Below, piece after piece: positions 20,428 to 31,870 of a stretch of 64,000 nt of DNA. Within the stretch, counting starts at the first letter, position 1. Each line of letters opens with the position of its first letter. The notes below the pieces were generated by a model, which was given only the letters and a program-made list of their open reading frames with translations, was not told the origin of the DNA and searched no databases. The translations under genes and the position numbers were made by a program. The DNA comes from Lycorma delicatula (lineage: Eukaryota; Arthropoda; Insecta; Hemiptera; Fulgoridae). Where the stretch lies: contig NC_134455.1 in NCBI RefSeq assembly GCF_047948215.1, positions 300,008,647 through 300,072,646 on the forward strand. The letters run 5' to 3'.

Positions 20428-21365
20428 CTACAAAGAATCAACATGTTGTAATGACTTAAGCACTATTACAGGGCTTCCTTCGTCTTTCCTAATCAGTATT
20501 TTTCTATCTTTTATCCAGAGATATTTGTAAAACTTAATTTTTTTGATAGCCTTGGCAGCACCAAAAACTCTTCTTCCAACACTAAGACTCTCATTTATGT
20601 AGACCGGAATGTAATCCTGCCTATCCATATGACGTGTGGAAAGGTTTCCCTTGACCTTTGTTTTCTTCATCAATTCATCCTTGTCAGCTCTCACAAATCT
20701 CACAAGAATAGCTGCTCTTTCTTCAGTATTTCTTCTTTGTATCTGATGACAAACATCAATCATATTATTCTCAATGGGAATTAAGAGTCCTCCTACCAAC
20801 GTCTTCAATAACTGAATTCAAATTTTCATATTTAGATTGAGGTATTCCATCTATTTCAATATCGTTCCTTCTGGAGCTCTGTTCTAAATCATCACATTTA
20901 ATCTCAAGTTCCAGATGTTTCTTTTTAATTGACAACACTTCAGTAGTAAGCTCTTCAATCTTCTTGTTACTTTCCCTCAGTTGTGCCTCCTGATCATCTA
21001 ACTTCTTAATAATTGAGCCTGTTTGTTCATGACAAAATTCAATTGAATTGCCCAAATTCTCTCTATTTATTTTACCTCACTCTTAAAGTCCTTAATTAAA
21101 TTAAATACATGTTTCAACGTAATGTTTTTTCATCCGTATTTTGCAACGTAATACTAAACCTTTTTTTCTTCAAACATTTCTCACATCTCCAGATTTTATT
21201 TCCCTCTTTTAAAGATTTAACATCCTCCTTGCTCATATTAACACATGAAGCATGATATAATGAAGAAAAATCACTGCAAACAATTTGAGATAGCTGGCTT
21301 CTAAGAGATTTAGCACACGCACTGCAAGACATATTTTCAAATATAAAATTTCTATTTATAATCAC
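20428..21365 (-). pseudogene. LINE ORF1 with PHD-type zinc finger and coiled coil
   Basis: Minus-strand ORF1 in three frames. Residues from 21365: MSCSACAKSL, then CSDFSSLYHASCVNM and WRCEKCLKKKR. The Cys-X2-Cys, His-X2-Cys, Cys-X2-Cys spacing fits a PHD-type finger. After a break, 21055-20771 is a heptad-like, charged segment (IIKKLDDQEAQLRESNKKIE, LELEIKCDDLEQSSRRNDIE) typical of ORF1 coiled coils. 20808-20428 continues with RRNTEERAAILVRFVRADK and ends LKSLQHVDSL, resembling the C-terminal nucleic-acid binding part of such ORF1 proteins. The protein would bind element RNA as a multimer; the role of the PHD finger is not known from sequence. Two frame breaks. Confidence 0.75.
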
Positions 21366-21420
21366 TAAAGTAAATATTAAACTTTAAACTCGGATAATAG
21401 TACAAGCTTATCACTCCACA

Positions 21421-22398
21421 ACACAACCGAACTGTTTGACTATTCATGACTAACAGGAGTTAGTCACCTAACTCATGACTAACTGTTCATAACTAATTAA
21501 TAATTAACATGTGTTTTATTCTAAAGAAAATTCTAAATTAATAACACATTTTGATAATAGAAATGTAGTGTCTCCTTTCTTGAAATCAGTATTGTTTTGT
21601 TAAAAACAATTTTATTTATATTGCAGAAATTTTTGTTTTTTGAGCAGAAGAAATGATATCTGTGAGATTCTTTACCGTACGATTTACAATTTCTTTGTAA
21701 TTTTTTTGGATATCATTTCGTTTTGTTAGATTCTTTTTTTTATTATGAATTACTGATTGTTATCTTATGTTTTTATTATTAAAATTTATTGCCTTAGAAC
21801 AAACAAATTTAATTTCACGATCAATTTTTTTTTGTTGATAGTCATATCATTCCCTTCATACCATACTTTTACAATAAAACTAGTATAATGACCTTTACAA
21901 ATCGAAAATCCATTATGTAATATTACACTTATTACTTTGTAAGTGTAACCCTCGATTTTTATCGTAAAATTCGATTTTACCAGTCTAATTTATTTCTGTT
22001 TTATTTATTCCTTTTTTAGTATACTCTCTTGCAAACTAATACTTTTATTTTCTTTAAAGAAATGATGGGAATTAGAAAGATTGTTTCATCTTCAGTGCTT
22101 TCATTTTAATAATAACATTTATAATTAAAACAAGTTGTAGTATATTTTCTTTCAAACTTTATTATTTCAAGTAAATTATCAAGTTTTTGTAAGTTATCTA
22201 GTACTCTCAAGTGCTGCTATCTAGCGGCGTGATTTGTAAAGGTATATTAAATAAATCAATAAAATTACATATTCGAGAACCGCGGTTCATCAAATGGGAA
22301 ACAAATGTTGTCTAACAAAATTTGAGGTATTTTTTGAAAGGATTCTTTATTACTAATCTAAATGAACTGAAGTATAATGTTTAACGGTTATTTTTTTT
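21421..22398. other. A+T-rich stretch, no gene
   Basis: The first hundred bases may be 5' UTR of the LINE; the direct repeat of catgactaac at 21445 and 21474 is visible. Nothing else recognised. Confidence 0.45.
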
Positions 22399-24540
22399 AC
22401 CCTTTTTTTTTTCGTCTTCAGTCATTTGACTGGTTTTAATGCAGCTCTCCAAGATTCCCTATCTAGTGCTAGTCGTTTCATTTCAGTATACCCTCTACAT
22501 CCTACATCCCTAACAATTTGTTTTATATATTCCAAGCGTGGCCTGCCTACATAATTTTTTCCTTCTAACCGTCCTTCCAATATTAAAGCGACTATTCCAG
22601 GATGCCTTAGTATGTGGCCCATAAGTCTGTCTCTTCTTTTAACTATATTTTTCTAAATGCTTCTTTCTTCATCTATTTGCCGCAATACCTCTTCATTTGT
22701 CACTTTATCCACCCATCTGATTTTTAACATTCTCCTATAGCACCACATTTCAAAAGCTTCCAATCTTTTCTTCTCAGATACTCCGATTGTCCAAGTTTCA
22801 CTTCCATATAAAGCGACACTCCAAACATACACTTTCAAAAATCTTTTCCTGACATTTAAATTAATTTTTGATGTAAACAAATTATATTTCTTACTGAAGG
22901 CTCGTTTAGCTTGTGCTATTTGGCATTTTATATCGCTCCTGCTTCGTCCATCTTTAGTAATTCTACTTCCCAAATAGCAAAATTCTTCTACCTCTATAAT
23001 CTTTTCTCCTCCTATTTTCACATTCAGTGGTCCATCTTTGTTATTTCTACTACATTTCATTACTTTTGTTTTGTTCTTGTTTATTTTCATGCGATAGTTC
23101 TTGCGTAGGACTTCATCTATGCCGTTCATTGTTTCTTCTAAATCCTTTTTACTCTCGGCTAGAATTACTATATCATCAGCAAATCGTAGCATCTTTATCT
23201 TTTCACCTTTACTCCGAATCTAAATTGTTCTTTAACATCATTAACTGCTAGTTCCATGTAAAGATTAAAAAGTAACGGAGATAGGGAACATCCTTGTCGG
23301 ACTCCCTTTCTTATTACGGCTTCTTTCTTATGTTCTTCAATTGTTACTGTTGCTGTTTGGTTCCTGTACATGTTAGCAATTGATCTTCTATCCCTGTATT
23401 TGAACACTAATTTTTTTAAAATGCTGACCAGTCTACGTTATCGAATGCCTTTACTAGGTCTATAAACGCCAAGTATGTTGGTTTGTTTTTCTTTAATCTT
23501 CCTTCTACTATTAATCTGAGGCCTAAAATTGCTTCCCTTGTCCCTATACTTTTCCTGAAACCAAATTGGTCTTCTCCTAACACTTCCTCCACTCTCCTCT
23601 CAATTCTTCTGTATAGAATTCTAGTTAAGATTTTTGATGCATGACTAGTTAAACTAATTGTACTGTTTTCTTCACATTTATCTGCCCCTGCTTTCTTTGG
23701 TATCATGACTATAACACTTTTTTTGAAGTCTGACGGAAATTCCCCTTTTTCATAAATATTACACACCAGTTTGTATAATCTATCAATCGCTTCCTCACCG
23801 GCACTGAGGAGTAATTCTACAGGTATTCCGTCTATTCCAGGAGCCTTTCTGCCATTTAAATCTTTTAATGCTCTCTTAAATTCAGATCTCAGTATTGTTT
23901 CTCCCATTTCATCCTCCCCAACTTCTTCCTCTATAACACCATTTTCTAATTCATTTCCTCCGTATAACTCTTCAATATATTCCACCCATCTATCGACTTT
24001 ACCTTTCGTATTATATATTGGTGTACCATCTTTGTTTAACACATTATTAGATTTTAATTTATGTACCCCAAAATTTTCCTTAACTTTCCTGTATGCTCCG
24101 TCTATTTTACCAATGTTCATTTCTCTTTCCACTTCTGAACACTTTTCTTTAACCCACTCTTTTTTCGCCAGTTTGCACTTCCTGTTTATAGCATTTCTTA
24201 ATTGCCGATAGTTCCTTTTACTTTCTTCATCACTATCATTCTTATATTTTCTACGTTCATCCATCAGCTGCAATATATAGTCTGAAACCCAAGGTTTTCT
24301 ACCAGTTCTCTTTATTCTGCCTAAGTTTGCTTCTGCTGATTTAAGAATTTCCTTTTTAACATTCTCACATTCTTCTTCTACATTTTCTAACTTATCTTTT
24401 TTACTCAGACCTCTTGCGATGTACTCCTCAAAAACCTTCTTTACCTCCTCTTCCTCAAGCTTCTCTAAATTCCACCGATTCATCTGACACCTTTTCTTCA
24501 GGTTTTTAAACCCCAATCTAAATTTCATTATCAATAAATC
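22399..24540 (-). mobile_element. RTE-like LINE copy a, 5' truncated
   Basis: Minus-strand non-LTR element containing linker, reverse transcriptase and C-terminal domain. The 3' end reads ccagtcaaatgactgaagac followed by an A run near 22399, the same 3' terminus as copy b at 46.69 kb. The 5' end is cut at about 24540 just after the endonuclease. Long stretches are identical by eye to copy b, so the two are close relatives. RTE-group placement rests on the endonuclease in copy b and the C-terminal GHILRHPG..GRPRLEY block. Confidence 0.85.
22422..24534 (-). pseudogene. RTE-like ORF2, reverse transcriptase region
   Basis: A 372-residue open frame (24534-23416) starts in the linker, includes GRKPWVSDYILQLMDERRK, the RT start GRKAPGIDGIPVELLL, then SVIVMIPKKAGADK, FGFRKSIGTREAI and motif A YLAFIDLVKAFDNVDW. 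A 10-base deletion relative to copy b causes a shift there. The next frame (23407-23195) has motif B RKGVRQGCSLSPLLF. After a 7-base deletion, 23192-22653 starts MLRFADDIVILAES (motif C, both Asp present) and includes KCSRNNKDGPLNVKIGG and CYRRMLKIRWVDKV. The last piece (22622-22422) has GHILRHPGIVALILEG and VGRPRLEYIKQIV. All catalytic Asp residues are still encoded; only a few small lesions break it. Confidence 0.85.
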
Positions 24541-27500
24541 AAATAGATTTTTTTACCCTTTTCACTTTAATGTTAGATTAGGTCATGTTTAGAAGTTAAA
24601 CGTAGTTTGTTGACTTCATCACCTCTTACCGACGAAGTTCTAACGAACTCTGTGATAAAATATAAAACAATCTAAATAACAGTACCTGCAATCCATGATT
24701 TATCAGATAAGTATGAGCATGCTGGCTAAGACAATGTAATAATCGTATTTGCACCGACATCTTGGAAGGAGATTTTCTTAAACTTAAACAAGAATGAATA
24801 TGAACTTAAGCTATAAATTTTGTTAATACGGTATATGTGTAGCAATAAATGTAATTAAAATCATCGGGTAATGACATTTAACAGGGTAGAGGGACGGAAA
24901 CTACCGATACTTCTGATTATATAAAAAAAAAGATAGCATGTTAATTATGGTTTTAATTTTCTCAGTAATTTTTTTTTGCAGCATTATAATTTATCTGTCT
25001 TGGTTTCTGTTTTTATACAATTGCCTATTAATAAAAAAAAATTGTGTACAGAACTTGAAGGCCAATTCATTTTTCCATTCCAAGAAATAAAAGACTGGGT
25101 AATATTTTCATAAAGTAAAATACCATAAATCTTCTAAAGGTATGTGCTGTAGCATCACCTTGATGGAATCATTCTTTTTTTTAAACAATGCAGTTTAATG
25201 ATCTAATAGTATTTTAACCTATCACTGTACCGCTAAGCTGTAACTATTACAAGTAGTTAAGTTACCATAATGAAATATTTGTTCATGCATAATGTTAACT
25301 TGTTCAAAAACCAGAATATACAGTTTTGTTTGTTAAAATACTCTATTAAATGGCAATGCTCTTTGTTTTACATAATTAAATTAAATAATTTCTCACTAAC
25401 AATTGAATGAAATTTTGGTAGATAATTTGGCAGAACCTTCGAAACATTTGAATTTCTGACGGATGTAAAGACAGATTGTAAATTTCACAATTAGTTGTGA
25501 AGGGAGATCAAGTTCTGTGTTACTTGTGATTGTCCAAAAAATAATGAAAATATTAAAAAAATACTCATTTCCATTACTCTGAGCAATAAAGTAGAACTTT
25601 ATAGCTTGAATTAAATAATTGTAACAGATTTGGAACATACACACCAACTTAGCAGCTAAATTTGATACAAGTTATGTTACATTCAATACGATTCACTTAA
25701 TGAATTATGTAACAGAAAGTACATAAAAACCTTGCAATAAATGATCTTAAAGAAAGAGTTATGCTAAATGTTTATTAATATAAACTAGAATACAATTAAT
25801 ATAAACAAAAACTTCTTGTAGCTGCAAATGAGTAAATAAAGCATTTTTTGCCTAACGTTGCTCTTTTGACCAGGATTTAATGATATTTCTTAGTTTTTGA
25901 AAAACATTGCATTTTTTATTTTTATTTTTAAACATTGGTAGTAAGTATTCATTATCTGCTAAGTATTGTTTTTTAATTAATTATTATTTTTTATCATTTA
26001 TTTATTATTATTTTTTATACATACTATTTTCTCATTATCTACTAATACAGTTGCTTAACAGACAAATGGCCCATAGTTTAAGGTTTGAAGTAGTTTTCTT
26101 TAAATAGTTTCCTTATTTTCTCAAATTGTAATAAAGGAGTTGCTGATCAAACATTTTTTATAACACTAAATTGTAGATTAAAACAAACAATTATATAAAA
26201 ATATGTTCTTGACTTTTTTTTATCTCTTTTTAATAAATTATAATTTACATTTTAACAGGATCTACATTTTAATAAATTAATCAAAAATATTTCAATGTTT
26301 TACTTTATGGTCCATCTGTATTCCAGTTAATCATAAGTGATCCATTGCATTCATAATTATACCTTTTCTTCCAAAATTTAATTGTCCTCTAAAGAGAGTA
26401 TTGTTGTACCCTGAAATACCAGATATGGCGTACTGTTAAACTTTTAAGAATGTCATTAGGTAAGGTACATTAAGTCATTGAGTAAGGAGGGTATGATCAC
26501 AATTAATAAGACAATTTTAGATTGCTGGATCTAAAATGCTTGTCTTCGCTAAAACAGAAATTCAGTTTTTATTTATTTGAAACAGGTAGAGTAGCCTACC
26601 AGTTTATAAGTCAATAAATTGGATTTTTTAAGTTATGTTACTATTTCAGAAGGTAGTACAATATTTTTCATGCAATGTCTGTATATTTTCTAGTAAATAC
26701 TAAGATAACACACCTTTTTAGTTTAAGCAAGGGGTTTATCAAACAGAAATGGTTGTGTTATTTTTGCTTTCTTGAAGTAACAGTTTTGTGATTGTGGTTT
26801 TGAAATTTTAATTTTTTTGCTGGTTCTTGGAGAGTTTATATTGCCGGTTATTACAAAATACTTAATTGAAAGCTGTTGGAATGATAAAATGTAAAATTAT
26901 TATTGGTGAAATAAAAGCAACAATGATCTTGCTTAAAATGTTTTGGATATTTGATGTGAAAATACTACGATGTAAATAAATGAAAATCATATGAGCAATA
27001 TATTTTAATTAATATCAGGACACTTCATTAAGGGTGAAATCTCCCACTTTTGTTTTTATGAAAATAAACATAATAGTAAAGAAAAAACTAAGACAAAGGT
27101 GAGCTATGACAAATGATCTCTTACAAGAACAATAAAACTTTATAGGGATTCTAGTAACCACTCATTATTTTAATGACGGTGTAAAATAAATTATTGCAAA
27201 TTTATTTCATAATACATAAAAGGAATAAATGCATAAATGTAAGTTGCTTTTTCTTTATTTTCATAGTTTAATAAAAAGATTTGTTTTTAACACACTTATG
27301 TACAACACTTTCTTGTTTATTCACTGTTATTCTTCAGTCAGAATGATGCTATTATTTTGCCGTAAAAAGTATGTTGGGTGAATGTTCATTGGAAGGCAGG
27401 ATCTATCCATCATAAAATAAAAAATGAATCCTCATGTTGCAAAATAATATGAATAAATAATGAATGAAATAAATAAAATAAAGTGATGTACAACAAATAA

Positions 27501-29439
27501 ATAGATAAATAAAAGTCATTTTATTCAAATTAAACAATAACAATATAAAATTTTCCATAAATTAAAATTATGCAAAAAAAAAAGTTTGTAACTAATGAAA
27601 ATTAACAATTAAATAACAAAAAATAAAAATTGTAGTATAATAATATATAATGGGAAATCCAGAACCAAAGAGATACAAGAGCATTTTGTTATATTTTGAG
27701 AAAACTTAACCTGAAATTTGGGAAAGATCCTTCTAAAGGATTTCCATATTCTAACTTTTTGAGTAAGTAAACTGTGTAACATAGTGTTAATTTTCAGAGT
27801 GAAACTGTTTTTTATATTGGTTGACAGTTGAACTATGGTTTAGTTCTAATAAGTATACAGGTGTTAGACAAGACAAATTTTATAATTTCTTTATTTTTAT
27901 TTTAAGCTTTTGAGTTGTCATTGAATACAATAACATGTGTAACTGATGGAGGTAGTTCATTTACAAAAAGAAGACATGTCAAAATATCTTAAGAATCGCT
28001 GGACTCTTCTGATTTATGCCACATGAACACTTTCATCTATCGCTAAATCATGTCCACAAAAATTAAATGTCCAGAATTATGTAAGCTAATAAGCCTGACT
28101 GCCAGTCAGGACTGGCATAGGCAGTGCTTTTTTATTAATCAAAACATATTGCATTTAACTTATATGTTTCATAAGTTAAAATATATTTATTTTTAGATGC
28201 AAACATTTTTGCTTCAATTTTCATTCCACCTAAAGCTACATTCCTTGATGCTTCAAGTTTGAAAAGATGAAACTTTTAAGGAATTTTTGCCTGTGATATC
28301 TCTTCAGGAGAACCTCAGTTTTTTGCAGGTGATCCTTATATGGTCTATGGAATTTAAAATTGAAATGTTTATTAAATATTTAATGTGTAGCCAAGTGTCC
28401 CTGGAATTATGTTATTTTCAATACATATTTCTAAGGAAATCTTAAGCATGTACATTAAATTGATGTTTAATGGTAATCTAAATATTTACAGTGATGTGTT
28501 TTTTATATCTAAATAGTAATGGCTAATACTTATCAAAATTTATTGTATAATTTTGTAATGAATTCTTTGTTCTTATTGCTAATTTTGTAAGCAAGTGAAT
28601 ATTTACCTGGTCTGTCTTATGTGAGCAACACTATTCTTTTTTCACCTTTAGCAACATTAATGAATTTTTTATTGCTTATAATAAATATATCTAAAACATT
28701 GTTTACATACCCTATAGTATTTTAGATAAATTTCAGTGCTAAACTGTATAGCATCATTAAATTTTACACTATTAAGTTTTTTGATTATCGATCTTAATAA
28801 CTGAGTTAATGAATAAAGTTTGTAAATTTTATTATTTAAACTTCTAGAAATCTTTAAAAATATTTTATCTGTCTTCTTGGGCAATAATAACATTGTTACC
28901 CTTATAACAAACATGATTTAAGTGTTATACTGATTTAGGTGCATGCTTTTACATGGGTTAACTTATCAGTATAAGCTAACCCAATGTTTCAAAGAATCTT
29001 TATTTTATTTTTATTCTAGCATTATAATCATTTAATCCATTTCCTTGATCTTGTCACTTCAAATTCAGGCCATGTATGTTGCCTTCATTCCTTTCATATT
29101 CAGAAAAGTTATGCTTACGGTTTAATCTTCATTTGTATTATTAAATAAAAAATATCAAATAAGAAATAATCAGTCTATTGATATTTACATTTACAATAAA
29201 TCGGTTAATTGATCTATTATAATATAAAAATATATATATTTCCCAATAATATAAATAATATAATCATAAAGTTTGTTTATTTAGTTTATGTTACATGTAT
29301 AGTCTCATTGATGTTAATAACGTACATAATCAATTATTAAAAATATAAAACAATGCAAATATCTGTTTAATTTTGTACAATTTATTGTTATTGTTAACAA
29401 ATGTCTGTAGAATCTTCATACAAGAGCAAAGCAAATCGA
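24541..29439. other. Long A+T-rich stretch, no supported gene
   Basis: Nearly 5 kb without a feature I can name. Small open frames such as 25396-25647 (-), 25907-26107 (+) and 28669-28914 (-) are low-complexity and unsupported. A pair of overlapping palindromes lies at 28094-28116. Segments near 28195-28350 start after attttttag/tttttgcag-like acceptors and stay open briefly, but I cannot tie them to a protein family. If a host gene spans this window, this could be intron. Confidence 0.45.
28094..28116. repeat. Overlapping palindromes
   Basis: cctgactg-c-cagtcagg (28094-28110) overlaps gccagt-cagg-actggc (28101-28116). The two hairpins share the middle arm and exclude each other. Confidence 0.75.
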
Positions 29440-29960
29440 CTTAAGAACATGCTCGTGTCACCAGAATTTTTTTGGGCCTGCATACAAAAGCGCTCAGATA
29501 CTATGTGTTCTCTGTACTGTAGTATTGGGTGGAATCCTGGGCACTCAGATTAAATATTGAGGAATCTCTTAAAAGGTCTAAAACCTTTAAGATGTTATCT
29601 TACAGTTGATTTCTAAAGTGAGTTGGATGGACAAGGTAACAAATCAGACAATTCTAAGCCAGATGAAAAAGAAACCAGAGTTAGCGTGAATAGTCAAAAT
29701 CCAGAAATTATCCTATTTTTGCCACATCATGAGAGATGAAGATAAATACACTCTGTTACATCTAGTTATCCAGGGAAAGATACCAGGCAGTTATCGGCTA
29801 GTTATAGGCTAGTTATCGTGATCCAGGCAGGCAGAGGTCATCATGACTAAAAGATTTCCAAGCCATGGTTTGGAATGTTGAGTACAGCTATTTTCAGGGC
29901 AGTGGTGAATAAAATTATGACTGGCAGTGTTTACCAACGTGATAGCCAAATTTCTCTGAG
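29440..29960 (+). pseudogene. LINE C-terminal relic
   Basis: Plus-strand remnant of the C-terminal region of an RTE-type or related LINE ORF2. In shifting frames I read LNIEESLKRSKTFKM, IVKIQKLSYFCHIMRDEDK, TLLHLVIQGKI and PWFGMLSTAIFRAVVNKI. In intact relatives this is the run from the Trp-rich segment after the thumb, through a ..LGHIMRG.. helix, to the C-terminal WFG....LFRAAV block. Strongly decayed. The RTE relatives elsewhere in the window differ here (LIGHILRHPG), so this is probably another family. Confidence 0.6.
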
Positions 29961-31094
29961 TGAATAAGGCACAAGACGAAATAAAGCAAATAAGTAAAAT
30001 AAAATTAATTGTAACTACTACTGCTACACTACTATAATTCAGACACTGGTAAGTAGAACTTGCCAGTGTCTGCTGAATTATGTAATCCATTGCTCATGTT
30101 TATGTAATGTCAGTAAAAATATCATTTTTTTCTAATCCAATAACTTTAAAACAATGTAACAAAAATAACTGCTATTATAATTGTAACAATTCTTTTAAAG
30201 AATGACACTGTGAATGTGTGATTATGGTGGGAAAGAACACCTTAGATACAGAAGGATACAAGTGCTGTTATCACATTTATCCTCTGAAAAAATCTGAAAG
30301 TAAAATAATAGTTCAACAAAGTCCACTAGATATCAGTACCCATTGAGATTTCACTTATTATTATTACCTTTTTCCACTAATATTTTGTCTTTTTTTAAAT
30401 CAAATTCATGCACTTACCTAATATATTATGTAAAATTTCATTGGTAACTCTTTCATTTTAAGATCTATTTACAGGTAATAATAAAAAAAAATCATAAATT
30501 ATATATATATTTATATAAAACCACAACTATCCACAAATTTATATACATGCTATATTTCTACCACTCAATCTATTTTTAGTTGAATTTTAGCTGATAATTT
30601 CTTTTCTTTTTCTGCAGCTCTATAATTTTTTCATATTCTTATTCAACTTTTTCCCCTGTCTCTCCCTTCTTCCCAACCTTCCTGAATCTGTTGAACCGTT
30701 TCAAAGCATTTTTGACACTAAAGAAATAAAAATTAAAGAAATGATATCCATACAGTGGGTTATAAATCTCGATTATAAATAATGTCCTAATCAGCATAGT
30801 CTAATATTATATTGGAATTATAAACAGTAGTTACCATCGTAGAACCATAGGTTCATTATCTAGGTTATTAGTTGATTATTATTTTCTTTAAATAGTGCCG
30901 AATAAATTGAGAAAAAACTATAAGAATCTTCGTCGGTGGTGGCAAGTTGAATTTCTTCAAATCAAAAATTACATATGTTTTTAATTTTTCATTAAAACTA
31001 AGGAAAAAATCTTCAAAACATCTTTAATTCACTACCCAAGATCACTATAAAAAATAATTTTAGGGTAAGATTTGTCAACATGATTAAATAGAAA
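29961..31094. other. A+T-rich stretch, no gene
   Basis: Nothing recognised. TA-rich run near 30500-30520. Confidence 0.5.
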
Positions 31095-31186
31095 CAAAAA
31101 TAAAACCGAAATATTCATTCTTTTGATCTCCAAAGACTACTTTCTTGGCTGGATATTTTCATACTACGATTAAAATATGGAAAAAA
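31095..31186 (+). repeat. Inverted repeat, left arm
   Basis: Contains aaaccgaaatattc, gatct and ggctggatattttcatacta..cgattaaaatatg-like sequence. These recur in inverted form at about 31780-31870. The two arms enclose roughly 600 bases, including a hydrophobic open frame (31177-31398) and a SINE family 2 tail. Confidence 0.5.
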
Positions 31187-31361
31187 AATTATTGCTATTT
31201 TATTTATTGTTATTTATTTTAGGATTTTTTAGCACATTCATGCTAATTATTTATTTTATGATAAAGCCGACCTTCGAGAAAAAATGGATACGTCTCAGTC
31301 TTAAATCCGGAATTTCCGCCGGTTTTATCCCAGTCAAAAATGATATTTTTAATATGGTACA

Positions 31362-31415
31362 AAATTTACATTTTATACTCTCATGCACAAGCTTCTAGCT
31401 TATGTGATAAATAAG
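31362..31415 (+). mobile_element. SINE family 2, 3' tail fragment
   Basis: catgcacaagcttctagctt followed by atg matches the 3' hairpin of the 50.7-kb SINE (catgcacaagcttcaagctt, then atg). Only this end is present. Confidence 0.5.
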
Positions 31416-31779
31416 AAAAAATATTAATAATAAATAAATAGTGTAGTTTTCCAAGGAAGTGTGGAGATAGCAATACTTTAAAACTGGACTATATCTTTGA
31501 TATAAATACTTTTTATTAGATCATATTTAAATCAAGGGAAGAAGATTATAATACTTCAATGTTAAGGTGTTTTTTGGGATATGGATATATTCATAACCGT
31601 TTTCATTTTTTGTAATTTGCAATTTTAAACCAAAGATAACATAAATCTTAAATCTTGCATTTAAGTTTGCATTTGTTTCTGTTTCTGTTAGAATTTTTCG
31701 AATTTATCCAAGAATATCCTTAGAGGGTCAGTTTTATTATAAAATTCATACTAATTATGTATTTTATAATAGAACCAAC

Positions 31780-31870
31780 CGTATTATTCATATTTTAGTC
31801 GTAATATGAAAATATACAGCCACACAACTGGTCATGAAGATCGATAAAGTGAATATTTCGATTTCATTTT
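31780..31870 (-). repeat. Inverted repeat, right arm
   Basis: Reverse complement reads aaatcgaaatattcac, gatctt, ggctgtatattttcat and gactaaaatatg, matching the left arm at 31095-31186 with substitutions and small gaps. Confidence 0.5.

Larger units (their letters stand above)
17480..21420 (-). mobile_element. CR1/Jockey-like LINE with PHD-finger ORF1, decayed
   Basis: About 3.9 kb on the minus strand with recognisable ORF1 (21365-20428) and ORF2 (about 20390 to 17500: endonuclease, reverse transcriptase, C-terminal tail). It has the order and size of a complete two-ORF non-LTR retrotransposon but is riddled with stops and shifts, so it is an old copy. The 3' end adjoins repeat A copy 1. No target duplication seen. 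Confidence 0.75.

Noticed and set aside
23771..24211. 146-codon plus-strand open frame
   Set aside because: It is the antisense shadow of the RTE reverse transcriptase; the mirrored frame 45028-45312 occurs in copy b.
25396..25647. 83-codon minus frame
   Set aside because: Low-complexity, no motif, no neighbouring exon-like structure.
31177..31398. 73-codon frame with hydrophobic N terminus
   Set aside because: Starts in an A+T-rich hydrophobic run and ends in a SINE tail; composition explains it.
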